Shown here: piece by piece, positions 48,426 through 58,289 of the stretch
How the letters are laid out: the number at the start of each line of letters is the position of its first letter
Position numbering within the stretch: position 1 is the stretch's first letter
Source: Turbatrix aceti
Lineage: Eukaryota > Nematoda > Chromadorea > Rhabditida > Panagrolaimidae
Assembly (NCBI GenBank): GCA_963969345.1
Contig: OZ017770.1
Coordinates: 9,604,180 to 9,668,179, forward strand
Direction of reading: 5' to 3'
DNA length: 64,000 nucleotides
Position numbers and translations under genes: made by a program
The notes under the pieces: model-generated
What the model saw: only the letters and a program-made list of their open reading frames with translations
Told to the model about the DNA's origin: nothing
Databases searched by the model: none

Positions 48426-49334
48426 TCGTCGTGATCTTGTAATTTCGTATCTGGCGACTTGGCTGCCTGGATCGTATGACGGAATTGAATGTCTTTGCTT
48501 CTGAGCTACCAGCGATGAAGCAATGTTTAGAGTGTGATCGATCGCCTTATCAAGTACGAGCGCAACCAGCGGTGGTAGCGCGTTTGGTTTTCATGTTTGT
48601 TTTACTAAGCTTACTTAGAAGATGATCACGCCACAAACCAGTGGTATAACTGATTGTCTTCTCGGTCTCTTCGATAAAGACGATGACCACCAGCGAGATT
48701 TTTGCTGGCTGTTAATTTAGCGTCTGCACAGTTGAGGTGCACGCTGTTTTGAGTCAAAATCATTGGTATCTGAACAGATACGATGATTTCTATAACCAGC
48801 AATCGTGTCAACGATGAGGAAAGTTGAAATTTGTATTCTTTTGGATTCTGGTGACGGTGGCGTCATATAATATCGGATACGATAGCCTTTTTATCCAGTT
48901 TTTATACTAAAATGGCTTCCAAGCATGAGATTGCATTTTATGAATCAGAGTCGAGCTTTGCAATACAAAATTTTTTTTACTAAACAGTGATATGATTTGA
49001 CCTGAGTGCAAATTGATTACACGATATCCGAGCAGAATAAAATCGTCCGGCCCATTTATACAAACAAAACGGACCAAATTTCCTTTTGGCTTGATTTTCA
49101 GGTCTGACCAATGGCATGCATTTACTATGAAACAACAAATTGAAAACCTGCTAACAAAGGCTACAAGCAATTGTCACGCGTTCAAGAAAAAAGTAGATAA
49201 GCACAAAAAGCACTTAGTTAGTTAGGGTTTTTTTAAATTCTAATGTGTGTACAATCAAGCTCAACTATGCAAACAACTAGAAAAAATTCCAAATAAAACC
49301 CTGTGGAAATTGAAGGCGCAGCGGTTTTTTTAGT

Positions 49335-50372
49335 TTAAGAGGGAGTCTGTGACAGGATTTTGGATTAAGGTGGAGGGTGCGACCCCGTGAAAAAACAACT
49401 TCAAATGTTTTTAACCAAAGTTGTGGGCACCCCTAAATGATTGTTAAAAAAAATTATGAAAAATTTTTCAGATGCCGGATTCTGGAGATTTGGCTTCTGA
49501 AATGTTTTTTCGTTTTGAATTTTCTACTCAATTTTTAAAAGAAGCAAAAATCTGAATTTAATATGACAAATGTATTCTGGCACGAGGAATCGATTCCCGC
49601 ACTCAGATTCCACAAAAAACATCTGTCCGCCCGGCAATTATGTTTTTTTTGTTTTTGTATTCATATTTTCAGCCAAAACATGCCTATTTCGTCCGAGGGG
49701 GAGGGCAAGGCATACCCTATCTTGAAGCCCGTTTTTTTTGCCATCGGATGAGCTAAAACACAAAAAATTCTATGTCGGTCCCGGTGACCAAAACAGGGAA
49801 AAACCCGTCAAAACGGTCAAAAAACTGACTGCGCGCTGCGCGCATCGCGATGCGCACGCGGCGACTTTTGGTGTGCTTTGCGTTCTCGTTGTTTTTTAAC
49901 GACCATTTTGACGGGTTTTCCATGTTTTGGTCACCGGGACCGACATAGAATTTTTTGTGTTTTAGCTCATCCGATGGCAAAAAAAACGGGCTTCAAGATA
50001 GGGTATGCCTTGCCCTCCCCTTCGGACGAAATAGGCATGTTTTGGCTGAAAATATGAATACAAAAACAAAAAAAACATAATTGCCGGGCGGACAGATGTT
50101 TTTTGTGGAATCTGAGTGCGGGAATCGATTCCTCGTGCCAAAATACCTTTGTCAAATTAAATTCAGATTTTTGCTTCTATTAAGAATTGAGTTGAAAATT
50201 CAAAACGAAAAAACATTTCAGAAGCCAAATCTCCAGAATCCGGCATCTGAAAAATTTTTCATAATTTTTTTTAACAATCCCTTAGGGGTGCCTACAACTT
50301 TGGTTAAAAACATTTGAAGTTGTTTTTTCACGGGGTCGCCGGTCCAAAATCCTGTCACAGACAGGCTTTTAA
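49335..50372. mobile_element. TTAA-flanked foldback element (1030 bases plus duplication)
   Basis: The body is 49339-50368, with TTAA at 49335-49338 and 50369-50372. The same site in the left arm (2075-2078) has a single TTAA. The element is close to one long palindrome centred near 49850; the arms share gtctgtgacaggattttgga near the ends. A TTAA duplication is typical of piggyBac-type insertion, so it may be a non-autonomous piggyBac-like MITE. The terminal bases themselves (gaggga and aagcct) are not a known piggyBac end. Confidence 0.85.
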
Positions 50373-50489
50373 ACAGCAAATATAATATATCCAACTTGAA
50401 TGCTGCTCAAATAACACTTGGAAATTTTTTTGACTTTAACACAACGAAGCAAGCAGTTAATTGAATCAGTACGCTCAAGTCAGTCGGTG

Positions 50490-50495
50490 TTTATT
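50490..50495 (-). promoter_or_regulatory. Polyadenylation signal of HMG20 copy 2
   Basis: AATAAA on the minus strand, the mirror of 1952-1957. Confidence 0.55.
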
Positions 50496-50591
50496 ACCTT
50501 GCCTCTGTGTCAAATATTGTGAATAAAAAACGCAGTCATTCAGAAAATGATATCACCAATAAATACGGATGCCAAACGATTGAAGACAGTG

Positions 50592-51734
50592 CTAGACGAT
50601 CCTGACTCCGGAAAAGGCGCGTCGCAGCCGTTCAAATTTAGCGGCAGCGTCGGAATCCGTGACCTTGGCTGCTTTGATGAGCGCGTGACGGAGATCGTCA
50701 AGCGAGAAGTCTGCCTTGAGGTTGAGGTCGTCCCGAAGCTTGTCTGTAATGACAGGGAGCAGCGAGCGGAGAGCGCGATCGTTGGTCTGGCGGTACTTTT
50801 TGGCCATACGTCGCTTGCACGTGAGTTCGTATTCCATATCGATGGCTTTCTGGTCCAACTCGGCAATCTGCTTCTCGATGGCGGCGGTGGCTGCTTCATC
50901 GGCGCGGGCCTGATTGATGATGTTGCTGAGCTCCCGCTCGCGACGTTCGTTGTAAGCAATGAACTCCGGTGTGAAGATGTTGAAGTTCAGGTTGGGCCAG
51001 ACCGGATCTCCCTTCTGGCGAACGACGGGTTTGGATCGGGGTGTGGTCAAAACCGAATTTTTGACGCTGCTGACGGGGTAAAGAATCTTGATCGCGTTAG
51101 CTGGCTTGGAGTAGACAAACTTGAGGGTATTTGCAGGGGCTTTGCTGCCGGAAGGAGGACTATTGATCAAGGGAGTTGGATTGGAACGGTCAGACTCGGC
51201 GGCATTTGCGGGGGGTGAGGCTTTCTTCTTGCGCTTTGGAATCTCACCACGTTCTTTTTTCTCTGAAAAAATGTTGTTTACCATTTTGGTTGTAAGAACA
51301 GTGGTAATTTGTAGTCTACAAATAAAAACAACAACAAATCGTGCAAAACTCACCGACGTACTGCCGGTACAAGTCAGTCTGCTTGTAAGCTTCCATCTTG
51401 ATTTCGTACTCCTGTCGTGCCATGGTCGCAGCGTCTTCGTACGGCTAAAAAGCGAGATAAAGCCACCTGAATAACTAGCGTGTCTCCCAGTCCCCAACGT
51501 ACCTTTTTCTTATTGGCTGGCATCTCGTTCCAGTCTTTTGCCATGAGTTTAATGATGTCGCTGAGCGGCATCTCGTCCTTGTGCTTCTGGATGTATTCGG
51601 TGGATTGGTGCTTCATGAAGAAGTTGAAAGACGTCGTAGGTCGCCGAGGACTGTTGACATCGCCACGCTACAAAGAAGAGCAGTTTATCACATGGAGCAC
51701 ACGAAATCTTGAAACTAACCCTTGGACGCGGCAT
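50592..51734 (-). CDS. HMG20-type HMG-box protein, copy 2
   Basis: Exons on the minus strand are 51734-51720, 51667-51503, 51444-51354 and 51262-50592, giving 313 residues. Exon lengths (15, 165, 91, 671) equal those of copy 1. The HMG box, FTPEF motif and coiled coil are identical, and the only protein difference I find is Q119P. All splice sites are kept, and one acceptor is even stronger here (TTTTTTCAG against TTTTTTTTAG). The proposed trans-splice acceptor ctttcag before the start is also kept. Both copies could therefore be active. A shared role with copy 1 in an LSD1-CoREST-like complex is inferred from the family. Confidence 0.85.
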
Positions 51735-52203
51735 CCTGAGTCGATAACTCGTAGATGTCCAAGTCTGAAAGAAAAGGCGAATCATGACACAAAAAATAGC
51801 AAAACGGAATGTAAAATCAGAGGATTTCGGAACGCTAACCCGTTACCGCCGGGCCAACACAGCAGTCACTTTTCAGAAATTATTGTAAACAATTATGCCA
51901 CCGCACTGTTTTTTTTTTTGACGTCGTTGTTCGATGAATCATGTCTATCGAATAATCTGTTGTTGCATTGGAGAGACGCAACGAGCGAGTCAACTTGGCT
52001 TGTTTACATACATTGATGATTTTGTCTGCTCTCTTAGGGAGAAAGAGACAACAGTTGCGTCAGGCATTGTCATCGTTTTTGCGTCGGCGCTCGTCCACCT
52101 TGGGCATTTTTATTCTATCGAACAGTTTTGATGTCAAATGGGCAAAAACAATGATTTAGAGAAACTTCATGAGCTGGTAACTAGTCTAGCGGCCGAAGGA
52201 AAC

Positions 52204-52902
52204 GCTTGCTTGGATTGAAAAGGCTTCCGCAAAGCACCAGAGCCCAGAAACGGAAAAGCTGATAAATATACAGCTATTCAACATCTGGACTTTGGTGATT
52301 TGTCGACGCTATCTTCTGAACAAGGTACACACCTCAGAACCTATTTCTACGGATAATTCAAATGACGATGAAGCCAGTATGCATATTTGGGGTCTCTTTT
52401 TGTCTTCTACGACTATGCTTGACGACAAAACGAGGTTCTCTGGTACGCCACTGTGTCTCGATGTTTGAATAATTCCCTAAAGAATTTTATTGCGTTGTCA
52501 TTGGGTATCCAGACTAGTTGTCGTCACTATTGACTAGCTTTTCAACGTCTGCGTCTTTGATTTGCACGAGATAAGTTTCTGTTTTTATATTACCTAAAGT
52601 ATCCACTTTTTTCGGACATATACAAAACGGTTGGTGAAACCTATTGTATGTATGTACATTTCTACAAGTTGTTTAGTTTGTCGCGAAGATTGATGCTTTC
52701 AACAGCCAGAAATCTGCGTCTGTTGACACCTGTATCGTTTCATCCAGTAGAATTGAAAGAATTACGCTTTTTTGAACACCGGGGTGCAAATGTCTCTCTA
52801 CTGCGTTTCTGCTTTCGGCAACTCTCTAAATGCTCGTCGCTGTCGCTTCTTCGTATCAATGACAAGAAAAGTTTTATGACATCTATCGTAGCCCGAAAGA
52901 TC
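52204..52902 (+). repeat. Repeat R, about 0.7 kb, right outer copy
   Basis: Direct copy of 47716-48425. The shared part ends in catctatcgtagcccg; the flanking sequence then changes to AT-rich unique DNA. Confidence 0.75.
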
Positions 52903-54045
52903 AAAAAAATTATTTTTTTTAAAATTATGAATAAAATTTGTCATTAAATTTTTAATTTTTTTTTTCTAATTTTAATATATATTTAAAATATTTTTATGAA
53001 ATATATATTAAAATTCTCGAAGGAATGTGAGCAGTTTAAAAATATAAGTTTCAACTTATGATGTTGTAAAAATTACCTCATTTTGTTTTTACCGCACTTG
53101 CATTTGGCAGTCACCGGTAGGCTCGTCAGCGCGCGCGTTCGGCACTTCTTACACTTGGTGGCACACGAGCTGCCATTGTTTTCAGTGGGTGGCAATCGGC
53201 AAACAGCCGCCCCTTCGTTCATCCTCCCTGCGTGGCATGTTTTAATGTGAAGGGTACAATTTTCCCAGCCAGGAAACTTTCAACAGTCTGACCCCCCAAT
53301 GGGATCAGACATGCGGTAGCCTGCGTATACCTATTGTTGTTTTATCCTTCGGATGCCTATTCGAGTGACCCCCCCTCTAAAAATGATTATTTTTTCGATT
53401 TCCCCTTTTTTTCCATATAAAAATAGGGTCATTCGTGGTCAACAATAATTCTTTTCGATATGTTTTGACTTATTTACATGTAGCTTGTGTTTATATATAC
53501 ATATGTACTATATAGTTAAAATCGCACTGAACAGCCTCACTTTAATTATCGAACTATTATTTAAACGCATCAAAAATTGCTTTAATTTTGGCCGGGAGCA
53601 CGTTGGGAACAATGTCATGATAAGTCCCCGAGAAGCAATTGATGTTCTAACGATGCTACGATCCAGGATTTATCAGCAAAACTTCGGGTTGGTTTCCCCT
53701 ATCTAACGACGTTGGCAGTGAGATCAATGAGTATCGAGGTAGTTTTTATTTCAATGGCCATACCTTGAAAATGTCTAATGCAAGAATGGATATCGAGTGC
53801 TATTAATAAAAGAAACTATTACTTTTCGGAAAATAATTGTTTTTGCATAACCACAACGTTTTTTTTGATGAATTTTCAAAACAACCGTATTTAAATAAAG
53901 AAAATCTTTATGATCAGAACTTTTTCATTTTCTTTATTTAAAAACGGTTATTTTGAAAATTTATAAAAAAAACTTTGTGGTTATACAAAAACAATTTTTC
54001 AAACAAAGGGCATTAATACAGTAAAAAAAAGTGAAAAACAACAAA
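52903..54045. other. Gene-free stretch with a small foldback
   Basis: The segment 53835-53997 is a short foldback. Its ends, ttgtttttgcataaccac and gtggttatacaaaaacaa, and the inner tttctttatttaa words pair across a small loop. A possible open frame at 53485-53706 has no support. Nothing else was recognised. Confidence 0.5.
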
Positions 54046-54053
54046 TACTATAT

Positions 54054-55020
54054 TTAATACACAAATCGGTTAACATGTAGATAAATTGTGTTTTTATAAA
54101 TAGCAGAAATGTCGTAGCGACGGGGGTTTGAATTCGTCGGAGTCAATTCAAGACGGGCTACGAAAGCATCTCTGTTCTCCGCGCCGACGACGGTGTGCAA
54201 GGTAATATTTGACTTGAATCGGTAGAAATGAGCTGTTTTCAAGAAAGCTTCCAATCCTTCAGCCGTAACCTTACCGCAAGAACGGTCCACATTGATTGTT
54301 CTGATTGGTTTTTCCGGAGTGGACTTGGCGGCAATCGCAGCTAGGCAAGCATCATCGAACGTCAAAGCGTAGGACTCAGAAATGCTAAAATATATTATAC
54401 AAACCCTTCTATCCGTTTGAAAACAAAAGAGTATGTATTTACGTGATCGTATGAGCCTGGGACATCAATTTGATGAGCGATAATGCTGTGCCTTGAAGAG
54501 CATCAGCATGAAAGATTTCCAACTTTTTAACGGACATCTTTACCATCACGGGCACAAGCTCAGACACAGAAAGGTTGCTGCTGATGTTGGAGATAGAAAA
54601 CTACAAATAAAACACACTGTAAGATATGTAAATAAATTCTCAACTTACGAAAAAGACGCGGGGCCCGGAGATAACGGAAATCAAGTCGCGAATGATGTTC
54701 TCTGTGACATATGAAAGCATCAGGTGCTCCGCCGTTCGAATGTTTTTCACAGCCTGAATGATGTCGAATGCCGATTCGCCGATATGCCTACGGATTCCAA
54801 AAGGACCGTTGACAGTCACCTCGCCACGTGGTCCTTCGAACGAAATCAACATCGAGGAGACGACCCATTTCGGCATTCGCGATTTGTCGGCACGAGCAAG
54901 AGCTAGGCATCGGCGACTTGTGCTCTCAAAGTTCCGAAAACTGCGGAAATTCAGATGCTCAAGGATGCGAGTGACGACTTCGACAGGCAGAGATAAAAGC
55001 GACAACTCTGATTGTTTCAT
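54054..55020 (-). CDS. F-box protein
   Basis: Exons on the minus strand are 55020-54649, 54600-54443 and 54384-54054, giving 286 residues with introns of 48 and 58 bases in consistent phases. Residues about 5-45 form an F-box (LSLLSLPVEVVTRILEHLNF, then FRNFESTSRRCLALARA). The remainder is a predicted alternating strand/helix region (VSSMLISFEG, VKKLEIFHAD, IRTINVDRS, SNITLHTVVG) like the substrate-binding halves of nematode F-box proteins. F-box proteins select substrates for SCF ubiquitin ligases through SKP1, and two SKP1-like genes lie in this window. The substrate cannot be inferred. Confidence 0.8.
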
Positions 55021-55079
55021 TGCAATCTTACAAAAAAATCATGTTTAACACAATGATTGTCAATACAAACAAAATATTT

Positions 55080-55520
55080 TTTTTTGTTTACACGGTAATG
55101 CCAATAACACAAAAAACGCAATGCATGAAAAGAGATTGACAAAAGCGCAACAGTTAGACAAAAAGAAGTTTCTAGAAACTATTTTGTTTAGTGAAAAATT
55201 TTCGCGACGAAACCGCTGTGAATTATCGGCATTGACAAGGGTGGGTGGCGAAATACCCATACACACGTGGTGATACACTTCCGCGAACGACAATTCCGCG
55301 AACTTGCCAATTTCGCGAAAGTCAATTCCGCGAAAAACATTTCCGATTGGTCTCTAGGCGAAAACGGTTGGTCTCTAGGCGAAAATATATGATAAACAGC
55401 TTAGTTGGTTTTTTTTGTGCAATGCATAAAATAAACAGCTTAGTAACAGCTTTTTGGTACATGCTTTTCTTTTTTCTTTCAAATATGTTTATGCAGTTGT
55501 ATTTTTTTCTGGGACATGGT
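55080..55520. other. Gene-free stretch
   Basis: It contains short repeated words (ggtctctaggcgaaaa twice near 55350-55385; aataaacagcttagt and gataaacagcttagt near 55390-55445). No gene is supported. Confidence 0.35.
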
Positions 55521-55532
55521 TTTGACTGGTTA

Positions 55533-56653
55533 CACTACGCGTCAATAGGTCTCGACGCGAAATTTTTTTGCGATTTTATAAAGTGTTGTGTATTCGTCGG
55601 CATTTTTTGCATGTTCATGCATTCTCGGTCATTTTGCCACTTACCAATGTGATTAGGCTAAGACTGAGCTGTCTAACCGTCCCTGGGCTGAGTTGATAAG
55701 TTATCGGAGAAATATGCTAAAAGGCGCCAAAGTTGCCTATTTTGAAAAGACATTTTGGATCTTTTCTCCAAATCCTTAGCGAAATTTAAAATTCTGATAT
55801 CACTATATATTTACACCTGCCTAGAGCTTGGAGCCCCACCCAACTTTACCTGGTCGGCAACAGCTTGTTCTCCTTATTTTGGCGATTTTATGATCAGTGC
55901 TTTCAGGTGCTCTCTTCGGTTTGGTCGAGGGAAGTCAAATATGCACGATTTCACTTTTCTGAGGTATATCGACCCCAAGGATGTCAAAAAACAAAAAATA
56001 AAACGGCTATCGTAACGCAGAAGCTCAATAAAAAATCACCAAGATATACGCGGTTTGCACCTCTAGAAGAGAGGGGAACACTACGCGCGCACTAATGTTC
56101 CCCGGCCTCCCCTTGTTTTCAGCCAGTTTTGAAGGATCGTATCACAGCCTGTATTGAGCTTCTGCGTTACGATAGCCGTTTTATTTTTTGTTTTTTGACA
56201 TCCTTGGGGTCGATATACCTCAGAAAAGTGAAATCGTGCATATTTGACTTCCCTCGACCAAACCGAAGAGAGCACCTGAAAGCACTGATCATAAAATCGC
56301 CAAAATAAGGAGAACAAGCTGTCGCCGAACAGGTAAAGTTGGGGGGAGGGGGCTCCAAGCTCTAGGCAGGTGTAAAGATATAGGGATATCAGAATTTTAA
56401 ATTTCGCTAAGGATTTGGAGAAAAGATCCAAAATGTCTTTTCAAAATAGGCAACTTTGGCGCCTTTTAGCATATTTCTCCGATAACTTATCAACTCAGCC
56501 CAGGGACGGTTAGACAGCTCAGTCTTAGCCTAATCACATTGGTAAGTGGCAAAATGACCGAGAATGCATGAACATGCAAAAAATGCCGACGAATACACAA
56601 CACTTTATAAAATCGCAAAACATTTTCGCGTCGAAACCTATTGACGCGTAGTG
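55533..56653. mobile_element. Foldback element, 1.12 kb palindrome with probable 6-base duplication
   Basis: The two halves are inverted copies meeting near 56090. The ends are CACTACGCGTCAATAGG and its complement. tggtta lies on both sides (55527-55532 and 56654-56659). Open frames of 60-116 codons occur in both halves as mirror images and show no domain. The right end was later struck by hAT-like MITE 3. Confidence 0.75.
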
Positions 56654-56660
56654 TGGTTAT

Positions 56661-57140
56661 CAGGGATGGGTGAACGTTCATGTTCGTTCGTGTTTGTTCA
56701 TGAACAAATCCAAAATTTGCTGTTCATGTTCGTTCATGAACAAAAATTAAATGAACGGCTATGTTCATGTTTGTTCATGAACACGACTAAATTTTTCGAA
56801 CAGAAAAAACGAACAAAATGATCCACTTTTTCTCGGTGGCTGCCAACATTACTGCTTTGCGCAACCGTCTCTGTTATGAGAAACTAAGCGGATTAATGTT
56901 TGTTTTTGCCAACAAGTTTAAGTTCTAAATAATAGTAATTTTTGATTTCATTTTTGATTGTACTGTCAAAAATAAAGGATAAAAATGAAGTTCAGCCTTT
57001 ATAATTTGTTCATTGTGTTTGTTCACGTTTGTTCATGAACACGATTGAAAGTGTTCACGTTTGTTCATACTTGTGAACAAAATTGACAAAATGTTCATGT
57101 TTGTTCATGAACAAAAAAAACAAGTGTTCACCCATCCCTG
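56661..57140. mobile_element. hAT-like MITE 3 (480 bases) with 8-base target duplication
   Basis: It starts CAGGGATGGGTGAACG and ends GTTCACCCATCCCTG. gtggttat stands on both sides (56653-56660 and 57141-57148). Inside, gttcatgaac and gttcatg words recur many times near both ends, as hAT subterminal repeats do. It has no coding capacity. Confidence 0.9.
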
Positions 57141-57360
57141 GTGGTTATCCAACAGCCACGAAATCTCGGCAACAAGGTTTCAGGTTGTATTTAAAGGTTG
57201 CGTGATTGATTTAACATTCGTGCTTGTGTGCTTTCTTCTTCAACCAATGTTTTGTTAACTCACGGATTCACGTATGCTTCTTTTGATCGTTGCAGAGTGT
57301 GCCGGGTTATCGCATTGTTTTGCAATGGTTCAAGTGCTCACCTTTGTTTTTTTTTGCAGG

Positions 57361-58027
57361 ATGAAACGTTCCTTTGAAGTCACCAACGTCGTAGAGGATG
57401 CAGCTTCGCATTGCTCCAAGCGCCGATGCACATCTTCCGAGCTCACTTCCCCGACAAAAACCTCTGCTTTTAAGATTCCGGCCAAGGATATCACTAGTAC
57501 GCCGAATCCGTATAAGAAGGGCACCTGCATCCTGCGCCTTGTTGACCTCACCCCTGACGGCTTCACAGCCCTCTGGATCGTCGACAACGACTTTATCATT
57601 CAAAAACTCGAGCTCGCCGATGTTCCGTTTTCCTACGGGAAAGCATTGACTTTCAAAGTCACTAACCGCGTAAGTTTGTGGGTCGAATGCCTAAATTTAC
57701 GTGTTTTTATAAACTTTAGCCCAAAATAATGTTTGTTAATTACTGCAGATGAATGCTTATGTATTTTATCAGCCGTGGCGTTACATGACGCTGAAGATTG
57801 AACGCCAATTCGACGGCAAGTACACGATCCTGTGCCCCACTGTGAAGGAAATCGCCGCTGCCTGTGCAGTTTTCGACTCGAGTAACACCGACGACAAGCT
57901 CTCCATCAAATGGCATCAACGCGTTTTCCTGCAGCGTGGATCACGTAAGCCTCAGAGCGAACTGCAGCCCGAGGGTGGTGTGACGGATCTCAGCAATGAC
58001 AACAAGGACGACGACAAAATTATCTGA
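57361..58027 (+). CDS. Unrecognised two-exon protein (195 residues)
   Basis: Exons are 57361-57669 and 57749-58027, joined in phase 0. The ATG is one base after a strong acceptor (ttttttttgcag), which points to a spliced leader or a 5' intron. The first 50 residues are Ser/Thr-rich with CSKRRC. Residues about 52-150 look like a compact beta-rich domain (TCILRLVDLTPDGF, FTALWIVDNDFII, ALTFKVTNR, YMTLKIERQF, KYTILCP). The C-terminal 35 residues are acidic and disordered (DNKDDDKII). I cannot name a family. EXO1 follows 262 bases later on the same strand, so the two may form an operon. Confidence 0.7.
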
Positions 58028-58289
58028 TTTTTTTGTTCACAGTTGATACCGAATTGAATTGAATAATTTTAATTTTGCATTGTTTTGTTGTGTAGCAATT
58101 ATTTATTTTTTCAAATAAAGTGGAAAGACACAAAAATCAAAATAAGAGGAAAATATATGAACCAAGCAGAGACTGAAAAAAAAAAGTTAGTCGCGCATTG
58201 GCAAAGTGTCCCAAAAAATGCGCGGGATAGGGAAAGCTTTGAGTCGAGTTTTTTTATGCTTTCACGGGTTTCTTGTGGGTTGTATCGCC

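Larger units (their letters stand above)
46330..52430. repeat. Right arm of inverted duplication 1 (carries HMG20 copy 2)
   Basis: Reverse complement of about 1-4720. It is longer than the left arm mainly because of the 1030-base TTAA element. The match is best from 48440 to 52430. Confidence 0.85.

Noticed and set aside
50547..51218. A 223-codon open frame opposite HMG20 copy 2 (also opposite copy 1 at 1229-1900)
   Set aside because: Complement of the HMG20 last exon, open only because of codon bias of the real gene.
47716..52902. R copies as LTRs of a complete retrotransposon that captured HMG20
   Set aside because: No TG..CA ends, primer-binding site, polypurine tract or gag/pol between them, and the gene keeps its introns, which a retrotranscribed copy would have lost.
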